Assembly (NCBI RefSeq): GCF_030166655.1
Contig: NZ_CP126446.1
Coordinates: 248,001-312,000, forward strand
Direction: 5' to 3'
Length of the DNA stretch: 64,000 nucleotides
Source of the DNA: Pontibacillus chungwhensis
GTDB taxonomy: Bacteria; Bacillota; Bacilli; Bacillales; BH030062
Shown here: positions 42,761 to 51,916 of the stretch, in pieces
Position numbering within the stretch: position 1 is the first letter of the stretch
How the letters are laid out: every line of letters starts with the position of its first letter
The notes under the pieces: model-generated
Told to the model about the DNA's origin: nothing
The model's database searches: none
Seen by the model: the letters and a program-made list of their open reading frames with translations, nothing else
Program-made: the position numbers and the translations under genes

Positions 42761-42807
42761 AGAGGCTTTTCACTAATTTACACAACTAGTGAGTAGCCTC
42801 TTTTTTG
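42761..42807 (+). terminator. Terminator-like stem-loop at the right edge of the island
   Basis: AGAGGCTTTTCACTA pairs with TAGTGAGTAGCCTCT with a small internal mismatch, then TTTTTT. Resembles the groESL terminator at the island's left edge. Confidence 0.8.
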
Positions 42808-43060
42808 TACTTATGGATCCGGGTTATCCCCTAAGCTAAAAGTGTTTCGTTTAGAGTATTTCTTGCAGAAGAAGCGATGGTCCTTATGTGAAAAGGAGGC
42901 GCTAGAGCTAGACCCGCCCTTTAAGTACCACGGGGACGGGCCCCTTGACACATGATTAGAAGTGCCAGTGAACCCGCCCCCGCGCTTCTACAATAGCCCA
43001 GGGGTAGACTTCCAGTATGAATGAAGGTTAAAATCATAGTTCAACAACCAGAAGAAGAAG
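42808..43060. repeat. Intergenic segment with degenerate GCGCTAGA/CCCGCCCC repeat
   Basis: No gene seen. The stretch 42898-42990 carries GGCGCTAGAGCTAGACCCGCC and AACCCGCCCCCGCGCTTCT, variants of the element seen at 44467-44496 and 51164-51194. Confidence 0.5.
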
Positions 43061-44284
43061 GTGTTCATCATTTTACATAATCCAACAGGGAAAGAAAGAA
43101 TAGGGTTAGCGTTTTTACTAGGAATGCTTGGAATACTAGGACCACTCAACATCGATATGTATCTCCCCAGCTTTCCGGGGATTGCATCCGATTTAGAAAC
43201 GAGTGCGTCACTCGTGCAGCTCAGCTTAACGACCTGTCTGATCGGACTAGCTGTCGGTCAGATTGTCGTTGGACCCATCAGTGATTCGCAAGGGAGAAAG
43301 AAACCGTTAATCATCTTCCTATCCCTCTTCGCGGTGGCGTCCTTTGCTTGTGCGCTTGCGCCGAATATCTATGTACTCGTCATCGCTCGATTTATCCAAG
43401 GGTTTACGGCTTCTGCTGGTGTCGTCCTTTCCAAGGCGGTCGTGCGAGACGTATTTATAGGAAGGGAATTGACGAAGTTCTTCGCCTTACTGATGGTGAT
43501 CAATGCGACGGCTCCGATGATTGCGCCGATCACAGGTGGGGCGATTTTGCTGTTACCGTTCGCCACATGGGAGACGATCTTCCTCTTCCTAAGTATCGTA
43601 GGGTTCGCCATCGTGTTCACCGTAGCAGGCAAATTACCTGAGACGCTTCCGGTAGAAAACAGGATCCCGAGCTCCGTGAAGGAATCGGTTCGGACCATTG
43701 GCCGTCTGTTGAAGGACCGATCTTTCATCGGATACGCCTTAACGATCGGGTTTGTCCACGGCGGGAGTTTCGCTTACGTTTCTGGAACGCCATTTGTTTA
43801 TCAGGGAATCTATGACGTATCTCCTCAGGCGTTCAGTTTCTTGTTCGGAGTGAACGGCCTTGCGATCATTACGGGTAGTTTTCTAGTCGGCCGTCTTGGC
43901 GGCATTTTTCACGAGAGAAGCTTGCTGAGAAGTGCTGTACTGATTGCGGTTAGTGCGACGGGGGTTCTATTAGTGATGACGCTTCTCGAAGGACCACTGT
44001 ATTCCATCGTCGTGCCGATCTTCATCTATATGACAGCGATGGGGATGGTGTTGACCAGTACGTTCACTTTAGCGATGGAGCATCAAGGCCACAGAGCAGG
44101 GAGTGCCAGTGCTGTGCTCGGCATGCTGCCCCTATTGTTTGGCGCGGTTGTTTCGCCACTGGTCGGTCTTGATGAGACGACGGCTGTCCCAATGGGAGCT
44201 ATTCTATTTACGACGGCATCGATCGGTGCTACGTTCTTCTTCACGTTGACGAAGAAAGACGCAAGAAAAACATATGCGGGATAA
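43061..44284 (+). CDS. Bcr/CflA-family MFS drug efflux transporter
   Basis: 407 residues, 12 hydrophobic segments. Near the N-terminus GPLNIDMYLPSFPGI is the family's mark, followed by GPISDSQGRKK between helices 2 and 3 and RFIQGFTASAGVVLSKAVVRD. Members export chloramphenicol, bicyclomycin or related compounds. The start GTG 43061 has only a weak purine-rich site (GAAGAAGAAG) directly before it, so the exact start is uncertain. Single-gene unit with the terminator at 44363. Confidence 0.9.
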   Translation: MFIILHNPTGKERIGLAFLLGMLGILGPLNIDMYLPSFPGIASDLETSASLVQLSLTTCLIGLAVGQIVVGPISDSQGRKKPLIIFLSLFAVASFACALAPNIYVLVIARFIQGFTASAGVVLSKAVVRDVFIGRELTKFFALLMVINATAPMIAPITGGAILLLPFATWETIFLFLSIVGFAIVFTVAGKLPETLPVENRIPSSVKESVRTIGRLLKDRSFIGYALTIGFVHGGSFAYVSGTPFVYQGIYDVSPQAFSFLFGVNGLAIITGSFLVGRLGGIFHERSLLRSAVLIAVSATGVLLVMTLLEGPLYSIVVPIFIYMTAMGMVLTSTFTLAMEHQGHRAGSASAVLGMLPLLFGAVVSPLVGLDETTAVPMGAILFTTASIGATFFFTLTKKDARKTYAG

Positions 44285-44362
44285 CATGAAAGCTCTTTTC
44301 GTCCTGGGAAGCATAGTTACGGTTCCTGTGCTTCCTTTAAAATTCTAACAATATGAGTCATA

Positions 44363-44409
44363 AAAGAGAGTTCTCAATAGTTGGACAAACTATTAAGAAC
44401 TCTCTTTTT
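44363..44409 (+). terminator. Terminator stem-loop, repeated family
   Basis: AGAGAGTTCTCAATAGTT pairs with ACTATTAAGAACTCTCT, then TTTTC. Shares CTCAATAG-TG and the loop word ACAA with 51051 and 53036. Confidence 0.88.
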
Positions 44410-44466
44410 CTTTACTAGTAGACTTATGTTGATTTTTTAGTTATAAGGTAGAGTCGCTTTTGTAAA

Positions 44467-44496
44467 TAGAAAGCACTAGAACCGTCCCTGCTCTTT
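44467..44496. repeat. Short intergenic repeat (GAAGCGCTAGAACCGTCCC family)
   Basis: AAGCACTAGAACCGTCCCTG; compare 51164-51194. Confidence 0.55.
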
Positions 44497-44497
44497 C

Positions 44498-46018
44498 TCA
44501 ATGCCTTACAATATAATAAGGACGCATCATTTCATAATCTTCATGCTCAAGAATATGGCAGTGCCATACAAAAAGGCCGGAGTAGGGACCAAATGTCATA
44601 ATGATCCTTGTGATCTCATGTGGGTTGGCGCGTACGGTGTCTTTCCATCCTCGCTCGTTTAAATCAGGGAGGGTGCGTGGGCCGGTAGTGACTATTCTTC
44701 CTTCTTTATTATAGATGTCAGCATCGAATGGCTGGCGATCGACGATTTGAAATTGTACGAGATGCAAATGGATGGGGTGGGTGGCGTTGGAAACATTGAT
44801 GAGTGTCCATAATTCTGTGCTGCCTAAAGAAGGTATCTCTGAAATCGGATCTGCCCACACCCGATTATCTAACAAGTGGATCTCACGTCCATAAGGGTCA
44901 GGTCTCATATTGAGAAGTAAGTTCCGATTTCTCTGGTAGGTTAGTAGCTTCGGGATAACGGATAATTGAGCTGGGATTGAACTTGTGTCCGGGCATGTAA
45001 GAGGTTTGATTACTCGGAATTCCATCACGGGCCCTTCTGGATTAGGGTCTACAGGAGGGAAAGGAGGCTTGGGATTATTCTCGATCACGATAGATTGTTG
45101 AAAACTCCCGGAAAAATCAATGATCACATCTGCCCGCTCAGCGGGGGCGAGAAGGAGTTCAGGAACGAGAATGGGCTGCTCTAACAATCCTTGATCCGTA
45201 CCTATTTGAATAAAGGGTAGTTCGTTTGAGAGGGACAATCGATAGATTCGAGCATTCGATCCATTTAGAATGCGGAACCGGTACCGTCTAGGTTCGACAT
45301 TCATAAAAGGCCACACTTTCCCGTTCACCAAAATGGTATCCCCTAAAAACTCTGGTACGACGGAAGGATCCACATCAGGAACAGGTGGCTTAGGTTGAGG
45401 TGGGTAGTAAAGGCTGCCATCAGAGTTAAAAGAACGGTCTTGAATGAGTAAGGGTAGATCATAAGGGGCTTTTGGCAGATTTAGACAAGCTTCTGCTGGA
45501 TCATGAATGATGTACATTCCCGCTAGACCGGCGTATATATTGAGGCGGGTAATCCCGACGGCATGATCGTGATACCACAAAGAGGTGCCTTGTTGACGAT
45601 TGGGATACGTGTACAATTGGTTTGTGAAAAAGGGGCCGACTTCTTGAAAGCCATTCGTAAACCAGGCTTCAGGATAACCGTCACTTGTGTCCGGTGTGAT
45701 CCCTCCGTGAAGATGGACGACTGTGCGGACCTCGGGTACATCTTTTCCTGCTCCGTGAACAGTGGTATCAATAGGGAGAAAATGTTTCTCGGGCAGTTCA
45801 TTTTTCCATAATACATGAACCGTTTGATTTCTTTCTACATGGAAGGTAGGGCCTGGATATTGGCCGTTATATCCCCAAACCTTTGTTGGAGGAAGGTCGC
45901 GGTGTAGCTTTTGATAGGTTTCCTTCATCGTTACTTCATAATAGGGGGCTTGGTTATAAGAACAAATAGGGTGAATCGCGTTCATTATTGGGAGTTCATC
46001 TACAAACTTTTCAAGCAT
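44498..46018 (-). CDS. cotA: CotA-type multicopper oxidase (spore coat laccase-like)
   Basis: 506 residues, near B. subtilis CotA (513). All four copper blocks are present: HLHGG (102-106), WYHDHA (148-153), HPIHLH (414-419) and HCHILEHEDYEMM (486-498), the last with the Cys-His-Met ligands of type 1 copper. The N-terminus MLEKFVDELP is the coat-protein form without signal peptide. CotA oxidises phenolics and makes brown pigment in the spore coat, or oxidises bilirubin and manganese. AGGAGAG lies before ATG. Monocistronic. Confidence 0.93.
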   Translation of the reverse strand: MLEKFVDELPIMNAIHPICSYNQAPYYEVTMKETYQKLHRDLPPTKVWGYNGQYPGPTFHVERNQTVHVLWKNELPEKHFLPIDTTVHGAGKDVPEVRTVVHLHGGITPDTSDGYPEAWFTNGFQEVGPFFTNQLYTYPNRQQGTSLWYHDHAVGITRLNIYAGLAGMYIIHDPAEACLNLPKAPYDLPLLIQDRSFNSDGSLYYPPQPKPPVPDVDPSVVPEFLGDTILVNGKVWPFMNVEPRRYRFRILNGSNARIYRLSLSNELPFIQIGTDQGLLEQPILVPELLLAPAERADVIIDFSGSFQQSIVIENNPKPPFPPVDPNPEGPVMEFRVIKPLTCPDTSSIPAQLSVIPKLLTYQRNRNLLLNMRPDPYGREIHLLDNRVWADPISEIPSLGSTELWTLINVSNATHPIHLHLVQFQIVDRQPFDADIYNKEGRIVTTGPRTLPDLNERGWKDTVRANPHEITRIIMTFGPYSGLFVWHCHILEHEDYEMMRPYYIVRH

Positions 46019-46100
46019 TCGTATCTCTCCTAACGTACATGACGTTCTTCTTCTAACGTATTAAGGGGAGAGGTGAATTAAAACAAGTTTTGATATAAAA

Positions 46101-46138
46101 GTATCCCCCCAGAACTTGTGTCTGAGGGGGGACTTTTA
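46101..46138 (-). terminator. Terminator of czcD
   Basis: AGTCCCCCC...GGGGGGATACTTTTAT on the minus strand, right after the czcD stop. Confidence 0.8.
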
Positions 46139-47077
46139 ATGGGAATGATCGTGATGATCATTCTTATTATCATTACAGAGAATTGAATTGTCATGAGGAT
46201 GGTCACTTGATTCTAGTTGTATAGTGATGTGACCGATTCCCTTTTCACGAAGATCATCTTCTATTCGTTTTAATAAACTTTGACACTCTTCAATTGTAAG
46301 GTTTTGGATAACGACAGCGTGGCAGGAAAGTGCATTTTGATCACTGGTAATGCTCCAAACATGCAAGTCATGAATATCTTTGATTTCACCCGTGCTTTGA
46401 ATGGTTTCTGCAATCTCCTCAAAATCTATATCTTTAGGTGTTCCTTCCATAAGGACATGGACAGACTCTTTGGCTACCCGCCAGCCACTAATGAGAACTA
46501 ATACCGCCACAATCACGCTGGCTAATGGATCCGCCCATCCCCAATTAAAGAACATGATAAGAAGGGAAGCAACAATAGCTCCAATTGATCCTAACAGGTC
46601 ACCGAGCACATGCAGAAATGCAGCTCTCAAATTTAAATTATGTTCGGTATCTCCTCGCATTAACATCCACGCAACAACGATATTTACGATCAAACCAATG
46701 ATACCTATGATTAACATCCCAATAGATGCTACCTCAGGAGGTTCAATAAAACGTTTATACGCTTCATAGAAAATGTAAAGAGAAATCAACACCAGGGTAA
46801 CCCCATTAAATAAAGCAGCAAGAATTTCAAATCGTTTGTACCCATAGGTTTTACTGTAATTGGCTGCTTTTTCTCCCATAATAAAGGCTAATACTCCGAC
46901 ACCGAGGGATACAGAATCACTCAACATATGTCCTGCGTCAGATAGCAAGGCTAAACTATTGGTTAAGAAACCTCCTATTGCCTCGATGATCATATAAACG
47001 GTTGTAATGATAAAACTGATCAATAAAGCTTTTTTGTTTGCTCCATGTGAATGGTCGTGTCCATGGTCATGTCCCAT
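46136..47077 (-). CDS. czcD: Cation diffusion facilitator (CzcD-type Zn/Co/Cd efflux)
   Basis: 313 residues with six helices. Histidine-rich ends (MGHDHGHDHSHG at the start, HHDHSH at the end) capture metal; the HxxxD metal sites are in ALLSDAGHMLSD (helix 2) and AFLHVLGDLLGS (helix 5). A cytoplasmic ferredoxin-like domain follows from about 205. Exports divalent metal in exchange for K+/H+. AGGAGG lies eight bases before ATG. Divergent from a ZIP-family importer gene. Confidence 0.93.
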   Translation of the reverse strand: MGHDHGHDHSHGANKKALLISFIITTVYMIIEAIGGFLTNSLALLSDAGHMLSDSVSLGVGVLAFIMGEKAANYSKTYGYKRFEILAALFNGVTLVLISLYIFYEAYKRFIEPPEVASIGMLIIGIIGLIVNIVVAWMLMRGDTEHNLNLRAAFLHVLGDLLGSIGAIVASLLIMFFNWGWADPLASVIVAVLVLISGWRVAKESVHVLMEGTPKDIDFEEIAETIQSTGEIKDIHDLHVWSITSDQNALSCHAVVIQNLTIEECQSLLKRIEDDLREKGIGHITIQLESSDHPHDNSILCNDNKNDHHDHSH

Positions 47078-47116
47078 GTTTTATGCCTCCTTTGGGAACT
47101 ATTTTTTCATTTCAAT

Positions 47117-47141
47117 ATATGCACACTTAATCATATGTACA
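47117..47141. promoter_or_regulatory. Direct repeats between czcD and the ZIP gene (candidate metal-regulator site)
   Basis: ATATGCACA (47117-47125) and ATATGTACA (47133-47141) are spaced 16 bases apart in the shared upstream region. Binding by an ArsR-type repressor is a guess. Confidence 0.3.
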
Positions 47142-47229
47142 TGTTACAAGCATGAAGGAGCAACGTCAAACATAAGTCAGTAATATGGGGAATGGGTATA
47201 GAAGTTAAACTAGTAATGGAGAGATGATA

Positions 47230-47949
47230 ATGGGATCTTCTTGGATGTTAGGGGCTATCGCTTCTGGAATCGGCATAGGGATAGGAGGCGCTATTGCTTG
47301 GATTTTAAAAGGGCTGAGAATTAACTTTATTTATGCACTATCCGCAGGAATCATACTGGGTCTGCTGTTGTTTGAAATGATTCCTGAAAGCATTGGGTTA
47401 GGTGGATGGTGGGTATTTCTGTTAGGCGCCACAATTGGCATAGCTATTTTTCAATACATTCACCGGTCCTTAGACAGGATTACAATTATTACTAGTAGCC
47501 CTCAGAAAGATATTCTAGTTCATACAGGAATCCTTTTAACCGTTAGCATATCTATTCATAACTTTCCGATGGGATTTGTACTGGGGTCAAATATTAAGCC
47601 AGAGTTAGCCGGAGCTATGTTGTTGACTCTGCTACTACACAATATTCCTGAAGGCATAATAATTTTTACTCCCTTATTTCTATCTGGGTTTGGAATATTA
47701 ACTTGGATGATAGGTACAGTTATGGTTACGCTCCCTATATTAGTAGGTTCTCTTCTTGGGAAGTTAATCGGCATTGGCTATCCATATTTATTATCTTTTA
47801 TTATAAGCGCCACGATTTCGGTTATTTTTATGGTAGCAACCCAGGAACTATTTAAAGAGTCTGTGCGCCATTCTTCTCTGCGCTTCAGTTTAATAGTAGG
47901 TACAGCAGGTTTGGTTAGTGTTTACTTGTTCATATTGGCGGTAAGCTGA
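47230..47949 (+). CDS. ZIP-family metal transporter
   Basis: 239 residues, eight hydrophobic segments. Helix 4 has SIHNFPMGF and helix 5 has LHNIPEG, the paired ZIP metal-binding signatures (the glutamate expected after HNFP is Met here). ZIP proteins normally bring Zn2+ or other divalent ions into the cytoplasm. ATG 47230 is chosen since GGAGAG ends six bases upstream; ATG 47224 abuts it. Its pairing with czcD suggests metal balance. The missing acidic residue might alter metal choice. Confidence 0.88.
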   Translation: MGSSWMLGAIASGIGIGIGGAIAWILKGLRINFIYALSAGIILGLLLFEMIPESIGLGGWWVFLLGATIGIAIFQYIHRSLDRITIITSSPQKDILVHTGILLTVSISIHNFPMGFVLGSNIKPELAGAMLLTLLLHNIPEGIIIFTPLFLSGFGILTWMIGTVMVTLPILVGSLLGKLIGIGYPYLLSFIISATISVIFMVATQELFKESVRHSSLRFSLIVGTAGLVSVYLFILAVS

Positions 47950-48291
47950 ATCTGTGCCTCTGCAAAACTGTGTCATAAACAAAACTCAACAATTTGAATA
48001 ACAGTAGGGGCTTCTCAGTAGTTAATAAATTATTGAGGAGCTTCTTTTTTGTGTTGGGTTTTAATTATAGATACCAAATTTTTATGTGTACCCCTTCTCC
48101 TGCATATTCACTATGCAGAGGTGGTTCTCTGATAAATAGAGCGTGATAGAATTGTTCGCGCACTTCAAGCGGTTGAATATACAACTATTGAATCTATTCT
48201 AGGAGAAGGATGTCATTTATAATAGAATCACATAACAGAATTTGTGCTGAACGACCAGTACTCGAAGAAGAATGAAGGGGGATTGGGTAAT
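47950..48291. other. Intergenic region with repeat-family terminator and a possible gene remnant
   Basis: 48007-48050 is a terminator of the groESL-type family. The 27 codons ending at 48222 read ERDRIVRALQAVEYTTIESILGE, protein-like but with no start or ribosome site, so possibly the tail of a lost gene. Nothing else is recognised. Confidence 0.4.
48007..48050 (+). terminator. Terminator stem-loop, repeated family
   Basis: GGGGCTTCTCAGTAGTT, short loop, ATTATTGAGGAGCTTC, then TTTTTT. The 40 bases before it also match those before the groESL terminator. Confidence 0.8.
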
Positions 48292-50223
48292 TTGGATTCG
48301 AAACTATTAGATTTATTAGCTCAACGATATGATAGTGAGGAAGAAATCGTAACGGCGATTACGAACCGGGAAGCGATTTTACACCTGCCAAAGGGTACCG
48401 AGCATTTTGTTAGTGACTTGCACGGGGAATACCACGCCTTTCAGCATGTGCTGCGGAATGGTGCTGGAAAGGTAAAAGAAAAGATCATGGATATGTTCGG
48501 GGATGAATTATCGGATCAAGAACTGAATGAATTTGCCTCATTGGTGTATTATCCGGAAGATAAAGTGAAGTTAATCAAGGTTCGGATGAACAATGCACAA
48601 GAGTTGAATCAATGGTACACCGAAATCATTGACTATATGATTCGACTGCTCCCTTACGTTTCCTCGAAGTACACTCGTACGAAATTACATAATGCATTGC
48701 CGAAACAATTTGCCTTTATTATTGAAGAGCTATTGTATAAAACGGGGGATCATTTCAATAAGGAACAATACTATACGAAGATGGTTCAACAGATTATTTC
48801 TCTTGGACAAGCGGAGAAGTTGATCGTCGGCCTTGCGTATACGGTCCAAAGACTCGTTGTGGACCACCTGCATGTCGTAGGGGATATTTATGATCGTGGT
48901 CCTGAGCCGGATAAAATTATGGATACCCTTATCGATAATCATTCCGTTGATATTCAGTGGGGGAACCACGATGTACTGTGGATTGGTGCTTTCGCCGGGT
49001 CAAAGGTTTGCCTTGCCAATATTATTCGTATTTGTGCACGTTATGCTAACCTGGATATTATTGAGGATGCGTACGGCATCAATCTTAGACCCCTTGTGAA
49101 TCTGGCAGAGAAATATTACGAGGATAATCCGGCGTTTAGACCTAAACTACAACAAGACGAAGAAATGTCTGATTTTGAACAAATCCAAATTGCAAAGATT
49201 CATCAAGCCATTGCGATCATTCAATTTAAACTAGAAAGCCCGATTATTAAGAGACGACCTGATTTTCATATGGAAGACAGGCTTTTGCTTGAGAAGGTTG
49301 ATTATGATGCTGATGAAATTACGCTCCGTGGGGAGACGTATCCTCTCGAGAATACGTGTTTTGCAACGGTCGATCCAAAACAGCCTACAGCCTTATTAGA
49401 GGAAGAGATCGAAGTGATTGATAAGCTTCTATTCTCTGTCCAGCATTCAGAGAAGTTAGCTAGGCATATGAATTTCCTCATGAAGAAAGGCAGTCTGTAT
49501 TTGAAGTATAATGGGAATTTACTCATACATGGCTGCATTCCGTTAGATGAGGAAGGCAATATGGCCGAAATGACAATAGGGGATCAAACCTATGCGGGCC
49601 GAGAGTTATTAGATGTCTTTGAGTGGTATGTCAGGTATGCGTTCGCCCATGTTGAAGAAACAGACGATCTGGCAACCGATATTATCTGGTATCTGTGGGC
49701 CGGGAAGTATTCATCCCTCTTCGGGAAGAAAGAAATGACCACCTTTGAAAGGTATTTTATTAAGGATAAACAAACGCATAAGGAGATTAAGAATCCTTAC
49801 TATTATTTACGTGAGAAGCAAGAGGTTTGCCGTGACATCTTAACAGACTTCGGTTTAGACCCTGATCAGGGACACATCATTAATGGTCATACTCCTGTTA
49901 AGGAAATCGAAGGGGAGAACCCTGTGAAGGCAGATGGGAAAATGATTGTCATTGATGGTGGGTTCTCCAAGGCTTATCAGTCCACGACAGGAATCGCCGG
50001 GTACACGTTACTCTTTAATTCATACGGTATGCAGATTGTGGCTCATAAACAATTTACCTCCAAAGAAGCTGTCTTGGAAAATGGGACAGATGTATTGTCT
50101 GTAAGACGGTTAGTCGATAAAGAACTAGAACGAAAAAAGGTACTCGAAACAAATGTTGGGGAAGAGTTACAGCAGGAAATTTCGATTTTAAAAAGTCTTT
50201 TGGAGTATCGTTATATGAATTGA
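48292..50223 (+). CDS. fbp: Class III fructose-1,6-bisphosphatase
   Basis: 643 residues from TTG 48292. Gluconeogenic enzyme, Mn-dependent, of the Firmicutes-specific class III. Metal motifs: [20 protein letters not shown], and NGHTPV with [10 protein letters not shown] near the end. TTG is preceded by AAGGGGG; a GTG at 48244 is also in frame but lacks a site, and the N-terminus is variable in the family. Monocistronic. Confidence 0.93.
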   Translation: MDSKLLDLLAQRYDSEEEIVTAITNREAILHLPKGTEHFVSDLHGEYHAFQHVLRNGAGKVKEKIMDMFGDELSDQELNEFASLVYYPEDKVKLIKVRMNNAQELNQWYTEIIDYMIRLLPYVSSKYTRTKLHNALPKQFAFIIEELLYKTGDHFNKEQYYTKMVQQIISLGQAEKLIVGLAYTVQRLVVDHLHVVGDIYDRGPEPDKIMDTLIDNHSVDIQWGNHDVLWIGAFAGSKVCLANIIRICARYANLDIIEDAYGINLRPLVNLAEKYYEDNPAFRPKLQQDEEMSDFEQIQIAKIHQAIAIIQFKLESPIIKRRPDFHMEDRLLLEKVDYDADEITLRGETYPLENTCFATVDPKQPTALLEEEIEVIDKLLFSVQHSEKLARHMNFLMKKGSLYLKYNGNLLIHGCIPLDEEGNMAEMTIGDQTYAGRELLDVFEWYVRYAFAHVEETDDLATDIIWYLWAGKYSSLFGKKEMTTFERYFIKDKQTHKEIKNPYYYLREKQEVCRDILTDFGLDPDQGHIINGHTPVKEIEGENPVKADGKMIVIDGGFSKAYQSTTGIAGYTLLFNSYGMQIVAHKQFTSKEAVLENGTDVLSVRRLVDKELERKKVLETNVGEELQQEISILKSLLEYRYMN

Positions 50224-50305
50224 TGTTCTCAAGATATGCTAGGGTCATGGTGACGAGCACATCCCATTAGCTCTTTGGATTGTTATTAGAAAGGAGGATA
50301 CCTGT

Positions 50306-50521
50306 ATTTGTGCTTTATCTTTAAAGAAAAATTTAATAATTGGATTAGTTGGGCTAGCTATCTTAATTGCGCTATCTTTATTCGCAACTCAATCATATTT
50401 CAATAAAAAAGAAATAACTGCTGCAAATGAAAAGTGTCATGAGGTTAATGGCAGTCCTGTAGTACATACATCGAAATTTAATTTGAGCTATTCTTTCGAG
50501 TGTGAAAATCCGGGTAAGTAA
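50306..50521 (+). CDS. Small membrane-anchored protein with no standard start codon
   Basis: 71 codons from an ATT eight bases after GGAGG. The reading has a basic start (LKKN), one hydrophobic helix (about 9-26) and an exterior part NKKEITAANEKCHEVNGSPVV...ECENPGK with two cysteines, which resembles small Bacillus exported hypotheticals. No ATG, GTG or TTG occurs in this frame before the helix. Either ATT serves as start, or the start was lost by mutation or a sequencing error and this is a pseudogene. Confidence 0.5.
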   Translation: MCALSLKKNLIIGLVGLAILIALSLFATQSYFNKKEITAANEKCHEVNGSPVVHTSKFNLSYSFECENPGK

Positions 50522-50646
50522 CTTAATGAACGTTAAATTAAAGACGCTCCTCATCTAGACCTGCTGTTTGTTCAAGGTTAAGAGAGGGGAAATAGGTAGT
50601 AGACGATCATAATCTATTCTCAAAACTTAAAGCAGAGGTGATGGGG

Positions 50647-51000
50647 ATGTCTGTAGTATTGAGAAGGATCTATGAAGAGGACAAAATCTTAGGTGGCCAT
50701 CGGGTACTCATCGATCGAGTATGGCCGAGAGGAATATCTAAAGAAGATGCGCATTTGGATGAATGGATCAAAGAGATCGCGCCTAGTTCTTCTTTACGCA
50801 AATGGTTTGATCATGATCCTGATAAGTTTGAATCCTTTAAAGAATCCTATCAAAGAGAACTTAATGAGAATTCCGAGGCGAGCCATAAGCTGAATGAGCT
50901 AAAGGAAATAGCCTCTGATAATAGGGTCGTTTTACTCTTCGGTGCTAAAGATAAAGAGCACAATCACGCAGTAGTTTTGAAAGAAATGATCGAGAAGTAA
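50647..51000 (+). CDS. DUF488 family protein (YeaO-like)
   Basis: 117 residues, with the family's VLRRIYEEDK, GHRVLIDRVWPRGISKED, WIKEIAPSS.LRKWF and VVLLFGAKDKEHNHA blocks. The fold is known, but the biochemical role is not. ATG 50647 has AGAGGTG seven bases upstream. Monocistronic. Confidence 0.88.
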   Translation: MSVVLRRIYEEDKILGGHRVLIDRVWPRGISKEDAHLDEWIKEIAPSSSLRKWFDHDPDKFESFKESYQRELNENSEASHKLNELKEIASDNRVVLLFGAKDKEHNHAVVLKEMIEK

Positions 51001-51050
51001 AGAAATCGGAGCTTGTTCTTCTACTAAACGTTTAACAATAGGAGTCCTAA

Positions 51051-51096
51051 AAGAGGGGTCTCAATAGGTGAACAACCTGTTGAGGGTCCTCTTTTT
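51051..51096 (+). terminator. Terminator stem-loop, repeated family
   Basis: AGAGGGGTCTCAATAGGTG, loop AACAA, CCTGTTGAGGGTCCTCT, then TTTTT. Confidence 0.88.
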
Positions 51097-51163
51097 GTTT
51101 TTTTTTGACCCAGGTGATTAAAAACGTGTACGCATGCGAGCGTTTCCTGCATCACGTTACGAA

Positions 51164-51194
51164 TAGGAAGCGCTAGAACCGTCCCCGCGCTTCG
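51164..51194. repeat. Short intergenic repeat (GAAGCGCTAGAACCGTCCCC)
   Basis: GGAAGCGCTAGAACCGTCCC followed by CGCGCTTCGG; an imperfect palindrome (GAAGCGC...GCGCTTC). Confidence 0.6.
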
Positions 51195-51293
51195 GCTTTT
51201 TCCATCATTTTAGTGGGACTGATTGACTCTTGGAGAATGATAGTATCGAGGTTTATAATTTAGGGACAACTTAAATAGAAAGGTGCCTATGCG

Positions 51294-51743
51294 ATGTTCA
51301 AATACACAGTTTGCTTTGTGAAGAGGAAAGATAGAATCCTGATGCTTAATCGAGAAAAAGCGCCTATTATGGGCGTATGGAATGGAGTAGGCGGTAAGGT
51401 GGAGGAAAATGAATCACCTGATCAAGGTGCTTTGCGTGAGGTTTTTGAGGAAACAGGCATTAAAGTAGAAACGTTTTTCTCTAAAGGTACGGTAACCTGG
51501 GAAGATCACAACGGTGAACTGGATGGGATCTATGTTTACTTGTATGAGGTGGATGAACATTTTACATACGAAACCCCCTTAAAAACTCGTGAAGGTATTC
51601 TGGAATGGAAGTCTATTGATTGGATCCTACATCCCAAAAATCTTGGAATCGCAGAAATGGTTGCTCAATACTTATCGGTTCTATTGACGGAAAAAGGTAT
51701 CCATTCATTTACCTATAAAGGTGGTCATATCATTATTTCTTAG
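51294..51743 (+). CDS. Nudix hydrolase (8-oxo-dGTPase-like)
   Basis: 149 residues. Nudix box G-GKVEEN...GALREVFEETGI in residues about 37-58 carries the metal-binding REVFEE. The N-terminus TVCFVKRKDRILMLNREKAP resembles MutT/YtkD-type enzymes that clean the nucleotide pool. AGGTG lies eight bases before the ATG. Substrate not determinable. Confidence 0.9.
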   Translation: MFKYTVCFVKRKDRILMLNREKAPIMGVWNGVGGKVEENESPDQGALREVFEETGIKVETFFSKGTVTWEDHNGELDGIYVYLYEVDEHFTYETPLKTREGILEWKSIDWILHPKNLGIAEMVAQYLSVLLTEKGIHSFTYKGGHIIIS

Positions 51744-51865
51744 ATCACTCACTTCATTTTTCGAATATAACTGCAATCGTATTCATTCAAGGAGCATGGG
51801 GGCGGGCACTTTTGCATGAAGATTGGCGGGTTCAGTGAACCTGATTCTGTGATTGTCGAATTGTG

Positions 51866-51894
51866 TTGCCTCCGTTTACCCCCTATGCTAGAAT
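51866..51894 (+). promoter_or_regulatory. Promoter of the riboswitch-controlled nucleoside hydrolase
   Basis: TTGCCT, 17 bases, TAGAAT; transcription would begin about 15-20 bases before the aptamer. Confidence 0.65.
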
Positions 51895-51916
51895 GAAGGC
51901 AAATTAAATCAGCATT

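Noticed and set aside
38090-42807. Prophage or transposon explanation for the island
   Set aside because: No integrase, transposase, capsid or direct target repeats are visible in or beside it.
48139-48222. Protein-like 27-codon tail before fbp
   Set aside because: No start codon or family match; mentioned only as a possible remnant.
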